DNA from: Didymella arachidicola
Taxonomy: Eukaryota > Ascomycota > Dothideomycetes > Pleosporales > Didymellaceae
Assembly (NCBI GenBank): GCA_016630955.3
Contig: CM049996.1
Location: forward strand, 62,001 to 126,000
Direction of reading: 5' to 3'
Length of the DNA stretch: 64,000 nt
Part shown: positions 10,505 through 21,190 of the stretch, piece after piece
How positions within the stretch are numbered: the first letter of the stretch is position 1
Layout: every line of letters starts with the position of its first letter
Notes under the pieces: model-generated
What the model was told of the DNA's origin: nothing
Seen by the model: only the letters and a program-made list of their open reading frames with translations
Database searches by the model: none
Program-made: the position numbers and the translations under genes

Positions 10505-12430
10505 ATGGCGTCGGTCACCAGCCTCGACCAGGACATGAAGAAGCTGCGCATGGGGAGATACACGCCGCAGGCCGCCAGCGAGGTGCGCGCCTGGATCGAG
10601 GCCACGCTGGGCGAGCGGCTGCCGGCGGGCGACCTGCTGGAGGCGCTCAAGGACGGGACGGTGCTGTGCCGGTAACTTACTCCTCCTCTGCACCGCGGGC
10701 CATGCTATGCCGTGTACTAACAAAGCAGACTCGTCAACATGGCCGTCCCCACGCCCGTCCGCTTCAAGCAGTCGGCCATGCCCTTCATCCAGATGGAGAA
10801 CATTGCCCACTTCCTGCGCGCCTGCGAGCTGCCGCCGCTCAACATGCCCAGCCACGACCGCTTCCTGACCGTCGACCTCTTCGAGAGCAAGGACCCGGCC
10901 CAGGTCCTGCAGTGCCTGACCGCCTTCTCGCGCGCCGCCAACGCCATCCGCCCGGCCGCCTTCCCCACGAGCATCGGCCCCAAGCGCGGCGGCAGCCTCG
11001 CCAGTCCGACGACGCCCTCGCGGCCCGACTTCAGCAGGAGCTTCGGCTCGTCGACCTTCAACCCGATGAAGCCGCCGCCCGACCGGCCCCAGCCGCTGAG
11101 TCCCTCGCGCACCGGCGGGAGCAGCGCCTCGCGCAACTCCAACGGCGCGCCCAAGTCGCCGCCCGGCGGAGTCAGCAGCTGGAGCAAGAAGGCCGACCAG
11201 GGCGTCACGTCGCCGGCCTGGAACATCCACCAGTACGGCTACATGGGCGGCGCGAGCCAGGGCAACCAGGGCATCGCCTTTGGGGCGCGGCGGCAGATCA
11301 CCACCGCGGGGCCGCACGTCCCGAACATGGCGGAAAAAGAGCGCAAGCGGCGCGAGAAGGCCGACGAGGACGAGCGCCTGAGGGTCGCTGCCGAAGAGGC
11401 CGAGAGCCGCCGCCGCGTGGAGCGCGAAGCCGAGGAAGAGCGCCAGCGCGCCGAAGAAGAGCGGCTGTGGGAGGAAGAGTCGCGCAAGCAGCGCGAGGCC
11501 AAGGAGCGGCGGCTCGGGGAGCAGAAGCGCGAGTGGGAAGAGCAGGAGCGCCAGTGGAAGATACAAGAGGACGCGCGCCAGCGAGAAGAGCAGGCCGCGC
11601 AGGACGCCGCCGACAAAGAAGCCCGCCGCAAGCGCGCCGGCAGCGACGCCAGACTGCGCGGCCAGTATCTCTCGCAGTACCAAGCCGAGCAGAAACCGCA
11701 GCCCGACGACCAGCACGACCGCATCGCCGAGCTCGAGCGCCAGCTCGAAGAAGCAAAAGAGCGCGAACGCCAGTACCAGGCCGAGCGCGAGACGCGCAAG
11801 CAGCGCACCCGCTCCAAGTCGCGCACCCGCTCCAAGTCACGCACCCGCCCAGCCCCGCCTCCCCGCGCCCCCTCGCCGCAAGAAAGCAACGTCTCCTGGG
11901 CCCAAGCCGACGACCGCGCCTACCTGCGCGACGCCTGGGAAGCAAACCAAGCCCGCCCCGTCCACACCCCCGAGCCCACCCCCCGCCCTCTCCCCGACCC
12001 CGCGGCCTACATGCGTTCCTCCCAACCCGCACCCCAGACCCGAACAGACCGCTTCCTCTCCTCCCACCCCGCCCCCACACCCCCCAAACCAACCACCCAC
12101 GCCCCCGCAGAGTCCACCAGCACAAACGAACACCGCGCCGAAGACGCCCGCCGCAAAGCCGCCCAGCAAACAACAAAAGACCGCGCCTGGGCCTCCAAGT
12201 CCCTCCTCGAGCGCGAAATGGAGCGCGAGCGCGAGCGCCAGAAGGAGTGGGAGCAGACCCAGCGCGAACTGGCCAGCGTCGCTAAAGATCCCAATGCAGG
12301 GACGGGCGAGGGGGGGAGCTGGGATGTGAATCAGTATGGGTATATGGGCGGGGATAGCCAGAATAGGGGCGGGATTAGTTTTGGGGGCAAGAGGCAGATT
12401 CTGGGGCCGCGGCCGTTTGGGTCGCGGTAG
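10505..12430 (+). CDS. calponin-homology protein with two calponin repeats
   Basis: Two exons, join(10505..10671, 10729..12430); 57-nt intron; 622 aa. The first 130 residues form a single type-3 CH domain (start MASVTSLDQDMKKLRMGRY; GDLLEALKDGTVLCRLVN; MPFIQMENIAHFL), closest to yeast Scp1 and animal transgelin/calponin, which bind and bundle F-actin. A calponin-like repeat follows at about residues 219-245 (WNIHQYGYMGGASQGNQGIAFG). Residues about 257-390 are a highly charged Glu/Arg helix or coiled coil (EERQRAEEERLWEEE), then a Pro-rich disordered stretch, and a second calponin repeat at the extreme C-terminus, about 587-612 (VNQYGYMGGDSQNRGGISFG). Scp1 has one CH domain and one repeat and is about 200 aa, so this protein is much longer. 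It is probably a cortical actin-binding protein. Strong GC3 bias creates long antisense frames. Confidence 0.9.
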
Positions 12431-13207
12431 GGTTGGGTTGGAAGCAAAGAATGATACCAGTTTGTACTACGCGGTGTTTTTTTTTTTTTGTTTTTTTTTT
12501 GTTTTTTGCAAGACGAGTTCAGCGGTGATGCGGAACGATCTTGCTGCTGCGGATATAGCCATAGTCTAGGAAACCTGAACATATCACACTCAACCGTGCA
12601 AACACTACCATACTTCCACCCATCAAGTCAATCTCACGTGTGGCGCGTCGAAGCTTTTCACACGACATGCCGCAACAAACATTAAAATGCCAACTTGTCC
12701 ACCTCTAGACCCAGCAATACCTCTCTCTATACCTACGTAGAAACCGAACCCGATCCGAGGTACGACCTTCCCAATACCTTGGTATCCCAGGGGCAAAAAA
12801 GCCTTGCCGGATCCAGCCACTGTCTATCTGTATCTGGTACACTACAGCGTTTGCAAAGGGGATGACGGAGAGAAAGTAGGGCGCTTGGAAAATGTGGAGA
12901 ACTGGACTGCTTTGAGGACGAGCTTGCGCATTTGCTGGAGTCTGGCGAGCGGAGAAGGTTGAACGATGGAGATTCTGTTGAATGTTCACTGCTGTTTTCA
13001 CAGGTCGAGACGAGCACGTACAGGGTGAGGATGACGCGCTGTCATCGTTCCAGAGCATCATCTGTGCGACGCCTCATCAATAAATGTGCAGAGAGTGATG
13101 GGTGTCATGTCGCATATCTCATTGATGCACATCTACCCTCCAATGTCTAACGACACATGCCGCAAACGCCAAACATGCTTGAAAACCACCACCAGAAATT
13201 GAGACCA
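12431..13207. other. intergenic, convergent 3' flanks with T-tract
   Basis: 777 bp between two converging genes. Nothing here looks coding. It includes the T-tract listed separately just after the calponin stop. Confidence 0.4.
12477..12507. repeat. poly-T tract
   Basis: 31 bp of T interrupted only by G at 12490 and 12501, starting 47 bp after the calponin stop codon. It is a low-complexity tract in the 3' region; a role in 3' end formation is possible but not shown. Confidence 0.8.
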
Positions 13208-14818
13208 CTACTGCAGCAGTGGATCGCGGAAATGCTTCTGGTTGTTACCGCGCTTCTCGTTACCAGCCTGGTACCTATTTCTCGCGCGATCAGCCTGCTT
13301 TTGCTGCTTCTTCTCAAGCTTGGCAACCTCCTTCTTCTTCTCGTCACTGACTCCGATCATGCCCAGACCGCCGTTAGCACGAGTAACAATCTGGCGTCCA
13401 CCGCGGCCGCGCTCCTCGCCGTCAGCCATCTCGGCGTCGCCATCTTCGTCGTTCTCGGGGGCGGTGAGGCGGCGCTGTGCGTTCTCCATGCGCTCGGCCA
13501 CGCCAGGGTAGTTGCGCAAGTTCTGCCTGTAGTACTTGTTGAGGGACCGATGGCCGGCTGTTCGGCCGGAGGGAAGGTGCAGCTCGTACTCGTCGTGATA
13601 GACAGCGGTGGGTGTCGCGTGTGCATGGGAGTGGAAGCCATCTGCAGCCCGGTGGGGACGCGGGTCGGCATGGTTGTGGTGTCTCGACTTGTGGAGGCCC
13701 TTGTGACGGTGAGAGCGATCGATGGGTACTGCACCAATCTCATCTGTGGGCACACTCGAGACTGTGCTGTCTGTCTCCCAGCCCTCATCACCCTCGCCAC
13801 TAGACATGTCCTCGTCGTCTTCCGTGGTAGTCTTGGCCTCACGCCTGGCTCCAAGTTTGACTCCACCTCCTGTCGTCGATGAAGAGTCGTCTGACGCCTC
13901 GGCCTCATCTTGCATCTCGTCAAACTGTGCTTGGTCGTCATAGGTGCTGCTGAAGTCGTAAAACTCGCCGATCTCAACAAGCTCCTCATCCTCCTCAAAC
14001 GCAATCATGCAGTGGCCACGGTCGCGCATATGTGTCTGAATTCCAGATGCTGTGTGTACTACCTTGTGACACTTCAAGCAAGCATGCTGCTCGTGGATCT
14101 TACTGTGAAGGTATTTGAGCAAACCCTCCTGGTCGGACAGGAAGTCCTTCTCTGGAACAAACATGCCGTGGTAGCGACCCATGTGATGGACATTCAAAGC
14201 CATTGTAGGCGACTTGTAGTTGCAGAACAGGCAATCCTGTAGAGGGTCGGTAATGATCTTGGATGTGGCGACTGAGCTTCGGTCATCCTCGGTCGAGGGC
14301 TCCTCTGTGGTACCATCCTTCAGGTTGGCGTTTTCCAGACCAGACGTGACTGCTGCGACGTCCCTGTCGCCGACGGTCGTAGCCTCAGACTCTGCCATAG
14401 ACTCGCCCAGCGAGAAGGCCGAGCTCATAACCGAGCCATTCACAGACACGGCGTCGTCGTTCTGTGCACCCCTAGACGCCTTCATAAGGTTTGTGCGGTG
14501 CTTCTGGCTGTTCAGGTGGTTGGCATAGGCATTCTCGCTGAAGTATGTCTTTTGGCAAGCGGCGCAAGACTTTTCGAAAGACGCCCTGGCGGCGGAAGCG
14601 GCGGCGGAGGCTTTGTTCGCAAGTACCTTCTCGGTGAAGATCTCAGAAGAAAGCGGGGGCAACGATGCGACTCTGCGCTTGAGGTTGTAGCGGTGCCAGT
14701 CGGTCTGCATATGCGCCCGCTGCAACTCGCCCGAGCGAAAGGCGACCTGACATGTGTTGCAGGTGAAAGGGTGGGTAGACTGGATGTTGGCCTGGGTGGG
14801 CACCTGCTGAGACGCCAT
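13208..14818 (-). CDS. REI1: cytoplasmic pre-60S factor Rei1 (C2H2 zinc-finger protein)
   Basis: Single exon of 536 aa; start chosen at MASQQVPTQANIQ because the upstream in-frame extension is not conserved-looking. Four C2H2-type zinc fingers are visible: FTCNTCQVAFRSGELQRAH near residue 18, CAACQKTYFSENAYANHLNS near 90, CLFCNYKSPTMALNVHHMG near 200 and CLKCHKVVHTASGIQTHMRD near 240, the last followed by the family block IAFEEDEELVEIGEFYDF. The C-terminal part (DEYELHLPSGRTAGHRSL, YYRQNLRNYPG) is the region that in yeast inserts into the polypeptide exit tunnel. Rei1 works with Jjj1 to release Arx1/Alb1 from pre-60S particles in the cytoplasm. The paralogue Reh1 is an alternative name; fungi of this class usually have one gene. 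Confidence 0.93.
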   Translation of the reverse strand: MASQQVPTQANIQSTHPFTCNTCQVAFRSGELQRAHMQTDWHRYNLKRRVASLPPLSSEIFTEKVLANKASAAASAARASFEKSCAACQKTYFSENAYANHLNSQKHRTNLMKASRGAQNDDAVSVNGSVMSSAFSLGESMAESEATTVGDRDVAAVTSGLENANLKDGTTEEPSTEDDRSSVATSKIITDPLQDCLFCNYKSPTMALNVHHMGRYHGMFVPEKDFLSDQEGLLKYLHSKIHEQHACLKCHKVVHTASGIQTHMRDRGHCMIAFEEDEELVEIGEFYDFSSTYDDQAQFDEMQDEAEASDDSSSTTGGGVKLGARREAKTTTEDDEDMSSGEGDEGWETDSTVSSVPTDEIGAVPIDRSHRHKGLHKSRHHNHADPRPHRAADGFHSHAHATPTAVYHDEYELHLPSGRTAGHRSLNKYYRQNLRNYPGVAERMENAQRRLTAPENDEDGDAEMADGEERGRGGRQIVTRANGGLGMIGVSDEKKKEVAKLEKKQQKQADRARNRYQAGNEKRGNNQKHFRDPLLQ

Positions 14819-15308
14819 AGTGCTGGCTTGTGAAGGTGTGTAGAAAGTTGTCCAAGGGAGCGCTGGTGGTGGTCGCAGAGGGCAAATGGAAGAATAATTG
14901 ACTAGCAAGTGGGGGTTGTGCGGAATGGGTTTTGAGGCGTCTATGACTGGTCGAAGGGGCAAAATCTCTGTTCTATGAGGCTCGGTCGAGCTGTGATTAG
15001 GAAGCAAGTGCAAGCTGCCTAATTCTTATCGAGGCAGGGTCTACCGCAGCGAAAATCATGGAAACACCCAAAGTGAGCCCTTGCGGCCGCGAAACGTCGA
15101 GGTCCAAAATGCGCCGCCAATGACGTTTGCGCTCTTGCCAAGCCCGACCCCTGTCGTTCCATGGCCCCTGCCTCGGATCACAGCCGCATGGCAGGTGCGG
15201 GAGCTATGCATCCCAGCCCTACGGCTTTCTGTCTAGCTGCGCAATGCGGTACTCATCATCTCTGCTGCAGCATATATACGGCCGATACATCTACGCTCCC
15301 TCTATGAT
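14819..15308. promoter_or_regulatory. divergent intergenic region, Rei1 / Hul4 genes
   Basis: 490 bp between divergent start codons, holding both promoters. A NotI-like GCGGCCGC occurs near 15083. A near-TATA run (catatatacgg, about 15270) lies about 40 bp before the Hul4 start codon. Confidence 0.4.
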
Positions 15309-18300
15309 ATGACCTCGTCGAAAGGAGGGTCTCGAAGCCCTCAAGATGAATCACGCTCATTGTCTAATAGCAACACCGCGCCGTCTGAGGTACATTCCAA
15401 CAGACGGGGAGAGTCCCCGCAGCCACTGGAGCGCCGTCTCAGCAACGTGATCGACGTGCAGGATCCTGCCAGAATCTTAGAATGCTCACAGCTGGAACGA
15501 CAGCGCAAGTTCCAGTACCTTGTGCGCCGGTACGTCTGGGGTGACACCTGTCAACGTCCTGCGATTACACATGCTCATAGACCCGCAGCTACCTTTCGCA
15601 GATACTCTACGGCTGTAAGAGCGCCTATTGTGATACCACGACATGCTTCTCATGCAACAAACGCGGTGCTTCCAGGCCCTACCGACCGCCGACCCTGCTC
15701 ACCGCACGAGCTCTAGCTCACTTCCTTGCAAGTCAGAGCAACCCCCACAATGGGCTTTGCCCTCACGAACTCAAGGTCACCCCGAATTCCGTTGAGATTG
15801 AAGGCGCAACTGATCTGAGCTATTTCCATGGGTCTCGCGAAAACAGGGGCCACGTACAACAGGTCGAGAGTGTTGGGACACAACATGCTGTGGCACGTGC
15901 TATTGATGGCCGGCACCAGGCCAAGAAGGACACGAAGTCGATCGGGCAAAATTTATATGATAGCGTCTCACTGATCTACTCGTACTCAAGGTCGATACCC
16001 AGCCCTCGCCAGGCCCTGGAGACACTGCGCGCTCTGAGCGATGACACGCGACAAGACAAACGTGGTGGCCGTGCAAACGAAGCAGTTGTCACTGAACATA
16101 CCGATACGGCATCAGTCGTTGCAAAGCAACATTCACACCAGAACCTGCGTGCCTCTAGCCTGGCACAGACAGCTCGAGATCCACCCCAAGTGCTGAGTAA
16201 TGGTCAACACATTCACAAAGTGCCTTACCGGCCCACTGCTATAGAACAGCCTCACAGTGCGAAAAACTCCTCGACGCTGTTCTGCGACAGTACAACTGGC
16301 GCGTCAAAGATGTCAATCAAGAAGACTGGCAAGAATTCGTTCACTCTCGGAGGTTCGGTCCCCTCTGCAGCGCTCAAAAAGGAGTCGATATCCTCGGCCG
16401 GTCAGGGGAAGGTTGCAAAACCATTCAATGACAAGCAGAATTCCATTCCTATCGTCACAAGTTTGAGCTGCGAGACCTTGGATCAGTTGAAACAGGAGGC
16501 GCATGAACGCCGGGAGCTCAGATTACCAATTGAGTCATCTTTTTATCAACAGACAACAGCTGCCTCCTCGCAGTTCTTTGTCGATCGGTCTTTGTTCTAC
16601 ACGCTTAGCAATACGGACACTCTACTGCGGTCTTTTCGGGATCCGAGCGAGTCCTTCCAAGCTTCGTCTCTCCCACACTTGAACTCTTTTCGGCTCGCAC
16701 ACTCGTTTAGAGACTGGAGCCAGCGCAATGGAGCTCTCATATTCGATAGTCTTTCGGTCGCTGTCGAAGCTCTGTTCACTCATCCGCCAACATTGGGCAC
16801 CTCGAGCACCGCTGAGAACGAACCTGCGGCAAGCACGACTAGTAGTGCACTACACACTTCCAAGCCTACCTGTCTGTCACGTTATCTCGACAATTATGAG
16901 GCAGCTCATATTGTGATGATCTGTATCCATGCCCTGACATCTCATGTCCCCGTTGGCTGGCCGCAGTCATGGGCACAATTGCGTAGCCTGCGGTCTTGGG
17001 GTGTCATCATTCCCAGCGCTCGAGCAGATGCCGACAACTTCGTCGATCCATACGTCAATATTATCGATGCATTCGAGTACGAGCCGGCTGCTAGACTTCT
17101 CAATCACCTCCTAAAAGCTATTGGCGTTCGCATTTGTTTCGAGCATATCCTCGCCGCGAAACAGCAAGAAAGCACAGCTTCAGGCGCAGATTCTGTCGAG
17201 CACAAGGAAAGCTTGACAAATATACTTATTCGCCACTTAGTCATCGCGGAACATGTTACTCTTGAGAGTAAGCGCAAGATGAACTCAGTCAGTGCGATAC
17301 CCAAGGAGCCCGGCTGGACGGTCACGGCGACGTTCATCGAGTGGTTGAAGACGACGATTATCAAACACTGGGATGGCAAGGTGAAGATTAAGAAGTGGTC
17401 CAACGTCGGCACTGCCGTCATTCTGCTACATGAACTTCGTGAGTGCCTACGTAATGACCACACCGGCAGAGACTGACCATCTTAGACGAACACCAGCGCC
17501 AACTCAATGTATGGCCGCGAACGTTCAAGATACCTTATTTACATGAGCACATGAACGTTATCGATGATCCAGTTAGGTACCTTGACTGGAGGTTGGACCT
17601 TAACACGTTGCATCTCCTGCAGTATCCAGAACTCCACCCAACCGAATACCTTGTCAAATTCTTCCGTGTCATTAACCTCTCCAACATGGTGGCACAATAT
17701 GATCATACCCAGCACACTCATCAGATGATGCGCCAGTTCGATCCGGTACTTCGTGAACCGTATCTGTACATTATCAAAAAGCGATTGAAGGTCACTCTGA
17801 ACGACTACCTCATTCTGGACGTAACCCGAGAGCAGCCTCTTAAGGATACGCTCGATCAACTCTGGAAACAGGAAAGAGTCAACCTGCTGAAGCCTTTGAA
17901 AGTCAAGCTTGGCCAGCAGGAGGGCGAGGTTGGTCTGGACCACGGCGGCGTGACCTACGAGTTCTTCCGTGTCATTCTCGGGGAAGCTTTCGCGCCAGAC
18001 TACGGTAAGCAGATAAAAAGGTTCACACGCCACGGTGCTGACACGTTCAGGAATGTTCACGGTCGATTCAATGACACAAATGACATGGTTTCAACCTAGC
18101 TCCCTGGAACCTTTGTGGAAGTTTAAGATGCTCGGCGTAATATTCAGCCTTGCGATTTACAACGGAATAACGCTCCCCGTCACGTTTCCGCTGGTCTTCT
18201 ACAAATTCATGCTCCACACCCGCTTCAAATTCCTCGATGACCATTCTAGCCTTGGCTATATCCGCGACGGCTGGCCTGATCTTGCAAAGTCTTTGGAGAC

Positions 18301-18949
18301 GCTCCTTGACTGGAAGGATGGCGATGTTGCAGACGTTTTCGTACGTGACTATGCATTCAGCTACGAGGTCTTTGGCCAAAAAATCGATATCGACATGGCC
18401 AAACGAGACGATGGCTCACCTTTGGATGAGACACCACTGGTGAGCAACGAGAACCGTGGCGCCTTCGTTAGAGATTATGTTACTCACCTGATCCTGCAAA
18501 CCATCCGACCCCAGCTCAAGGCGTTCAAAAAGGGCTTTTACACTTGTCTCAACGAACGCAGTCTTGGATTGTTCACACCAAAGACCCTCAAGAAACTGGT
18601 GGAAGGCGAGCAAACTATCTCGATACCCGAACTACGCGCCTGCGCAACGTACGAAGACTACGACGCAGCTCATCCCACCGTGCGGATGTTCTGGGACATC
18701 GTGCAAGGCTACTCACAGCAGGACGCGACACACTTGTTGGAATTTGTGACGGCAAGCGACCGAGTACCAGTCACGGGATATAAGAGTCTCACCTTCAACA
18801 TTGTGCGTATGGGCAATGACTCTGAGCAACTGCCGACGAGCAGCACGTGCTTTGGTAAGATGTATCTGCCGGAGTACAAAGATAAGGAGAAGATGAAAAG
18901 GAAGCTGGAGTTGGCTATTCAAAATGCGAAGGGCTTCGGTGTTGTCTGA
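15309..18949 (+). CDS. HUL4: HECT-type E3 ubiquitin ligase, Hul4 family
   Basis: Four exons, join(15309..15529, 15589..17438, 17486..18004, 18051..18949), total 1,162 aa, all joins in frame. Exon 2 opens with a Cys-rich zinc-binding block (GCKSAYCDTTTCFSCNKRG ... ARALAHFLASQ ... GLCP) like the N-terminal AZUL-type module of UBE3A and fungal Hul4. A low-complexity linker follows. The C-terminal HECT domain spans roughly the last 370 residues, with LKVKLGQQEGEVGLDHGGVTYEF in the N-lobe and the catalytic Cys at about residue 1130 in SSTCFGKMYLPEY. In yeast, Hul4 ubiquitinates misfolded or aberrant proteins together with the TRAMP-linked nuclear quality control. The start Met lies just after a short upstream ATG-ATA-TGA at 15304. 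Confidence 0.93.
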
Positions 18950-19138
18950 AACAGGAGTACATTGCCCGGTAGCATAGTCGAAGATCCCCTGATGACAAGA
19001 ACACAATTCACCAATTGAGATTGACGAAATGATTTGATGTGGTGACTTTTTGTCTAGTCTCATTCTTGATGCCCAAACAACAGTGGTATCGCTCGCTAAA
19101 TTGCATATACAACAAGAATCTCTCCCAGTGTCATCATG

Positions 19139-19746
19139 TTACTCCTGCGCCCGATCCTTTCCTTTCCCCTTCGTACTCTTCATCACTATTGCATCCGCAT
19201 CATCCTCCTCCTCCTGCACACTCTCCACCGTCATACTCGTGCTCACACTCCTATCATCCTCAACGCTGCCCCTCCTGCCGAAAATCTTGCTCAACCCGCT
19301 CAGTCCATTGTGACTCCGACTCCCTGTCTCGCTCCTGCTCAGACTGAACAAGCTGCCACTAGAATGGTCGCGCTTCATGTTGCTGCTCGACGACTTCAAG
19401 AATGAGAGAGACCCTGATGATGCGTTGCGGCGCAGATCTGCGCCGTCTACGGTCGAGGATGCGCTGGATGCGAGTTGTGCTTCTTTGCGGGCCTTGCGCG
19501 GGTCTTCAGATTTTGCGTTCCAGGCTGCGTAGTAGTTGTCTGGGGACACGGAGACGGTGAGGGGTGGTGAGGTGGAGGGCGAGTTTCTAAGGGACTTCCA
19601 GGCGCTGCGGATTGTGCTGCGATGATCTGAAGAGTGTTAGCGTGGTTGGAGTTGTGGTGAGGGTGAGGTGACGTACGGATGTTTCCTGCGCCGCCGCGGC
19701 CATAGATGATGTACGGGTCAGATTTTGGTGCTGATGATGAAGGCAT
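19139..19746 (-). CDS. Par32-like protein (YGRGGAGNI motif, DUF3602 type)
   Basis: Two exons, complement(19139..19626, 19677..19746), with a 50-nt intron splitting a codon; product 185 aa. Residues 15-23 (YGRGGAGNI) are the repeated signature of the fungal DUF3602/Par32 family. Yeast Par32 is phosphorylated on rapamycin treatment and inhibits ammonium transporters. The rest is a disordered Ser/Arg-rich sequence (RRNASSGSLSFL, HSSGSLFSLSRSETGS) with many potential phosphosites and an acidic tail (QEEEDDADAIV). Par32 has several copies of the motif, while this protein shows one. Function is inferred from the motif only. Confidence 0.75.
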
Positions 19747-21036
19747 ATTGTGTATTCGTGTGGATATGTTCGATGAATCGAATTATTTGCGGTCCTCTGA
19801 TTGTCTTTGTGCGTTGTCTGGATTTGCGCGGATTTTGGGGTCTTTGACGTGGTTTTGGGTGTGAACGTGCGGTATTGCCTCAAAAGGTACTTCACGGGGT
19901 GCTATCCCATATAATCTTCCCCAGCTACGAAGCCCACACGTAGCCCAGCGCTCCGACATCGTCACCCCAGGCCTATCTCCAGCCTTCTGCCCCGAATTCT
20001 CCCGCAACCGTCTATCTTCTCCTACTCCTAGAGACTGGAGCCAATCACAGCGTTCTAGGCGTAGGAGCTTAGACGAGCTTTCGCAAGGAGCGACGTCAAA
20101 GCATAGGCCGGCCACTGTGATGTGCAATGCTTATCAGGGCTTGAGGATCTTGGGTCACGTGCAAAGTGATTGTGACAAAGGCGATTTGTGTGACTTTGAG
20201 GTCGGACTGATCCGGCGAGGGCAGAGTGGGCAAGCGTGGCCGCGGGGCAAATCTGGGGATGATCCAGGCAAGGCGGTCGGGGAGATCGGCAAAGCTTCGA
20301 GAAGGTAGGTGGAAGGCTAGAAGCATCAAAAGAGAGCAGCACGATCGCGGTGACGCAAGGGACTTTTGGAAAGCGAACGTTCGTGCAGCAGGAAAGCACG
20401 CGAAAACGACGAGGGTGCGCGCTCCTTAAGTGCTCCTGCCTCCTACATCTTCCCTATCTCTGCTATCTTCTTGGTAGTGATAGCAGTGCACAGCGCTCGC
20501 TGCGATTAGATTGCGAGATAGTCTGGTAGACCGCGGCTTCTGCGTGACACATTTATTTGTGTAAAAGTCGATCACTAGCGTCCAGACTCCCAGATTTCGA
20601 ATTCACAGCCCAAGACCTCCGTTAGCGGCGCCACCCGTCCCGCTAAACCTCGTTTGCAGTTTGACATCGGTGCGACGAAGACCCTTCGGCAGCTCCATGC
20701 GGCCACTCGATGACCCGATCCTAGTGAGTAAGATTGAAGCATTGTGAAGACGATTCCATGGTATACTATGATTTCCGTATCACTACTTGTGACCAACGAG
20801 CTATAGCACGGTTCAAAGGCACCACTGTGACAAAGAGCATTAGAACCTGAAAGACCGCAATATCTACTTACTGATCCCTAACCACAATGTTCACCGGTAA
20901 TACGCAAGAAGGTTTTCTTGGTCATGGAGATGTATCCCATCATCGAATCGTTTCATATCGCCATCGATTGGACGGTCCGTCTCCAAAGATTTCCTGATCC
21001 CTCCATTTTTTGCACTTAGCAATGAATTTGGGGAAC
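19747..21036. other. intergenic, no gene seen
   Basis: About 1.29 kb between the Par32-like start and the TA target site of the intact pogo element. The open frames at 20055-20430 on both strands overlap one another and resemble nothing known. No RNA gene recognised. Confidence 0.4.
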
Positions 21037-21038
21037 TA

Positions 21039-21082
21039 CCGAGTCCGTGCGCGTGACGCCCACCATCGCGTAACGCCCCGCT
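21039..21082. repeat. terminal inverted repeat, left, of intact pogo element
   Basis: 44 bp, a perfect reverse complement of 23095-23138. The outermost 17 bp (ccgagtccgtgcgcgtg) differ by only one base from the outermost TIR bases of the second pogo element at 24428. Confidence 0.96.
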
Positions 21083-21190
21083 GAGATCCTATCGACTTGT
21101 TGAAAAATAAGGTTACTGAGCCACCAACAACAGCAAATATTGTATAATATTGTAGTAGAGTAGTAAATAGACCTATGTGAACTACTTGTG

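Noticed and set aside
10366..12285. 639-codon plus-strand frame and 425-codon minus-strand frame over the calponin gene
   Set aside because: Arg/Pro-rich products typical of shadow frames in GC3-rich DNA; the calponin frame has domain matches on both sides of a good intron.
12477..12507. Poly-T tract as a Pol III terminator for an RNA gene
   Set aside because: No A/B boxes or foldable RNA upstream; it lies in the 3' flank of a protein gene.
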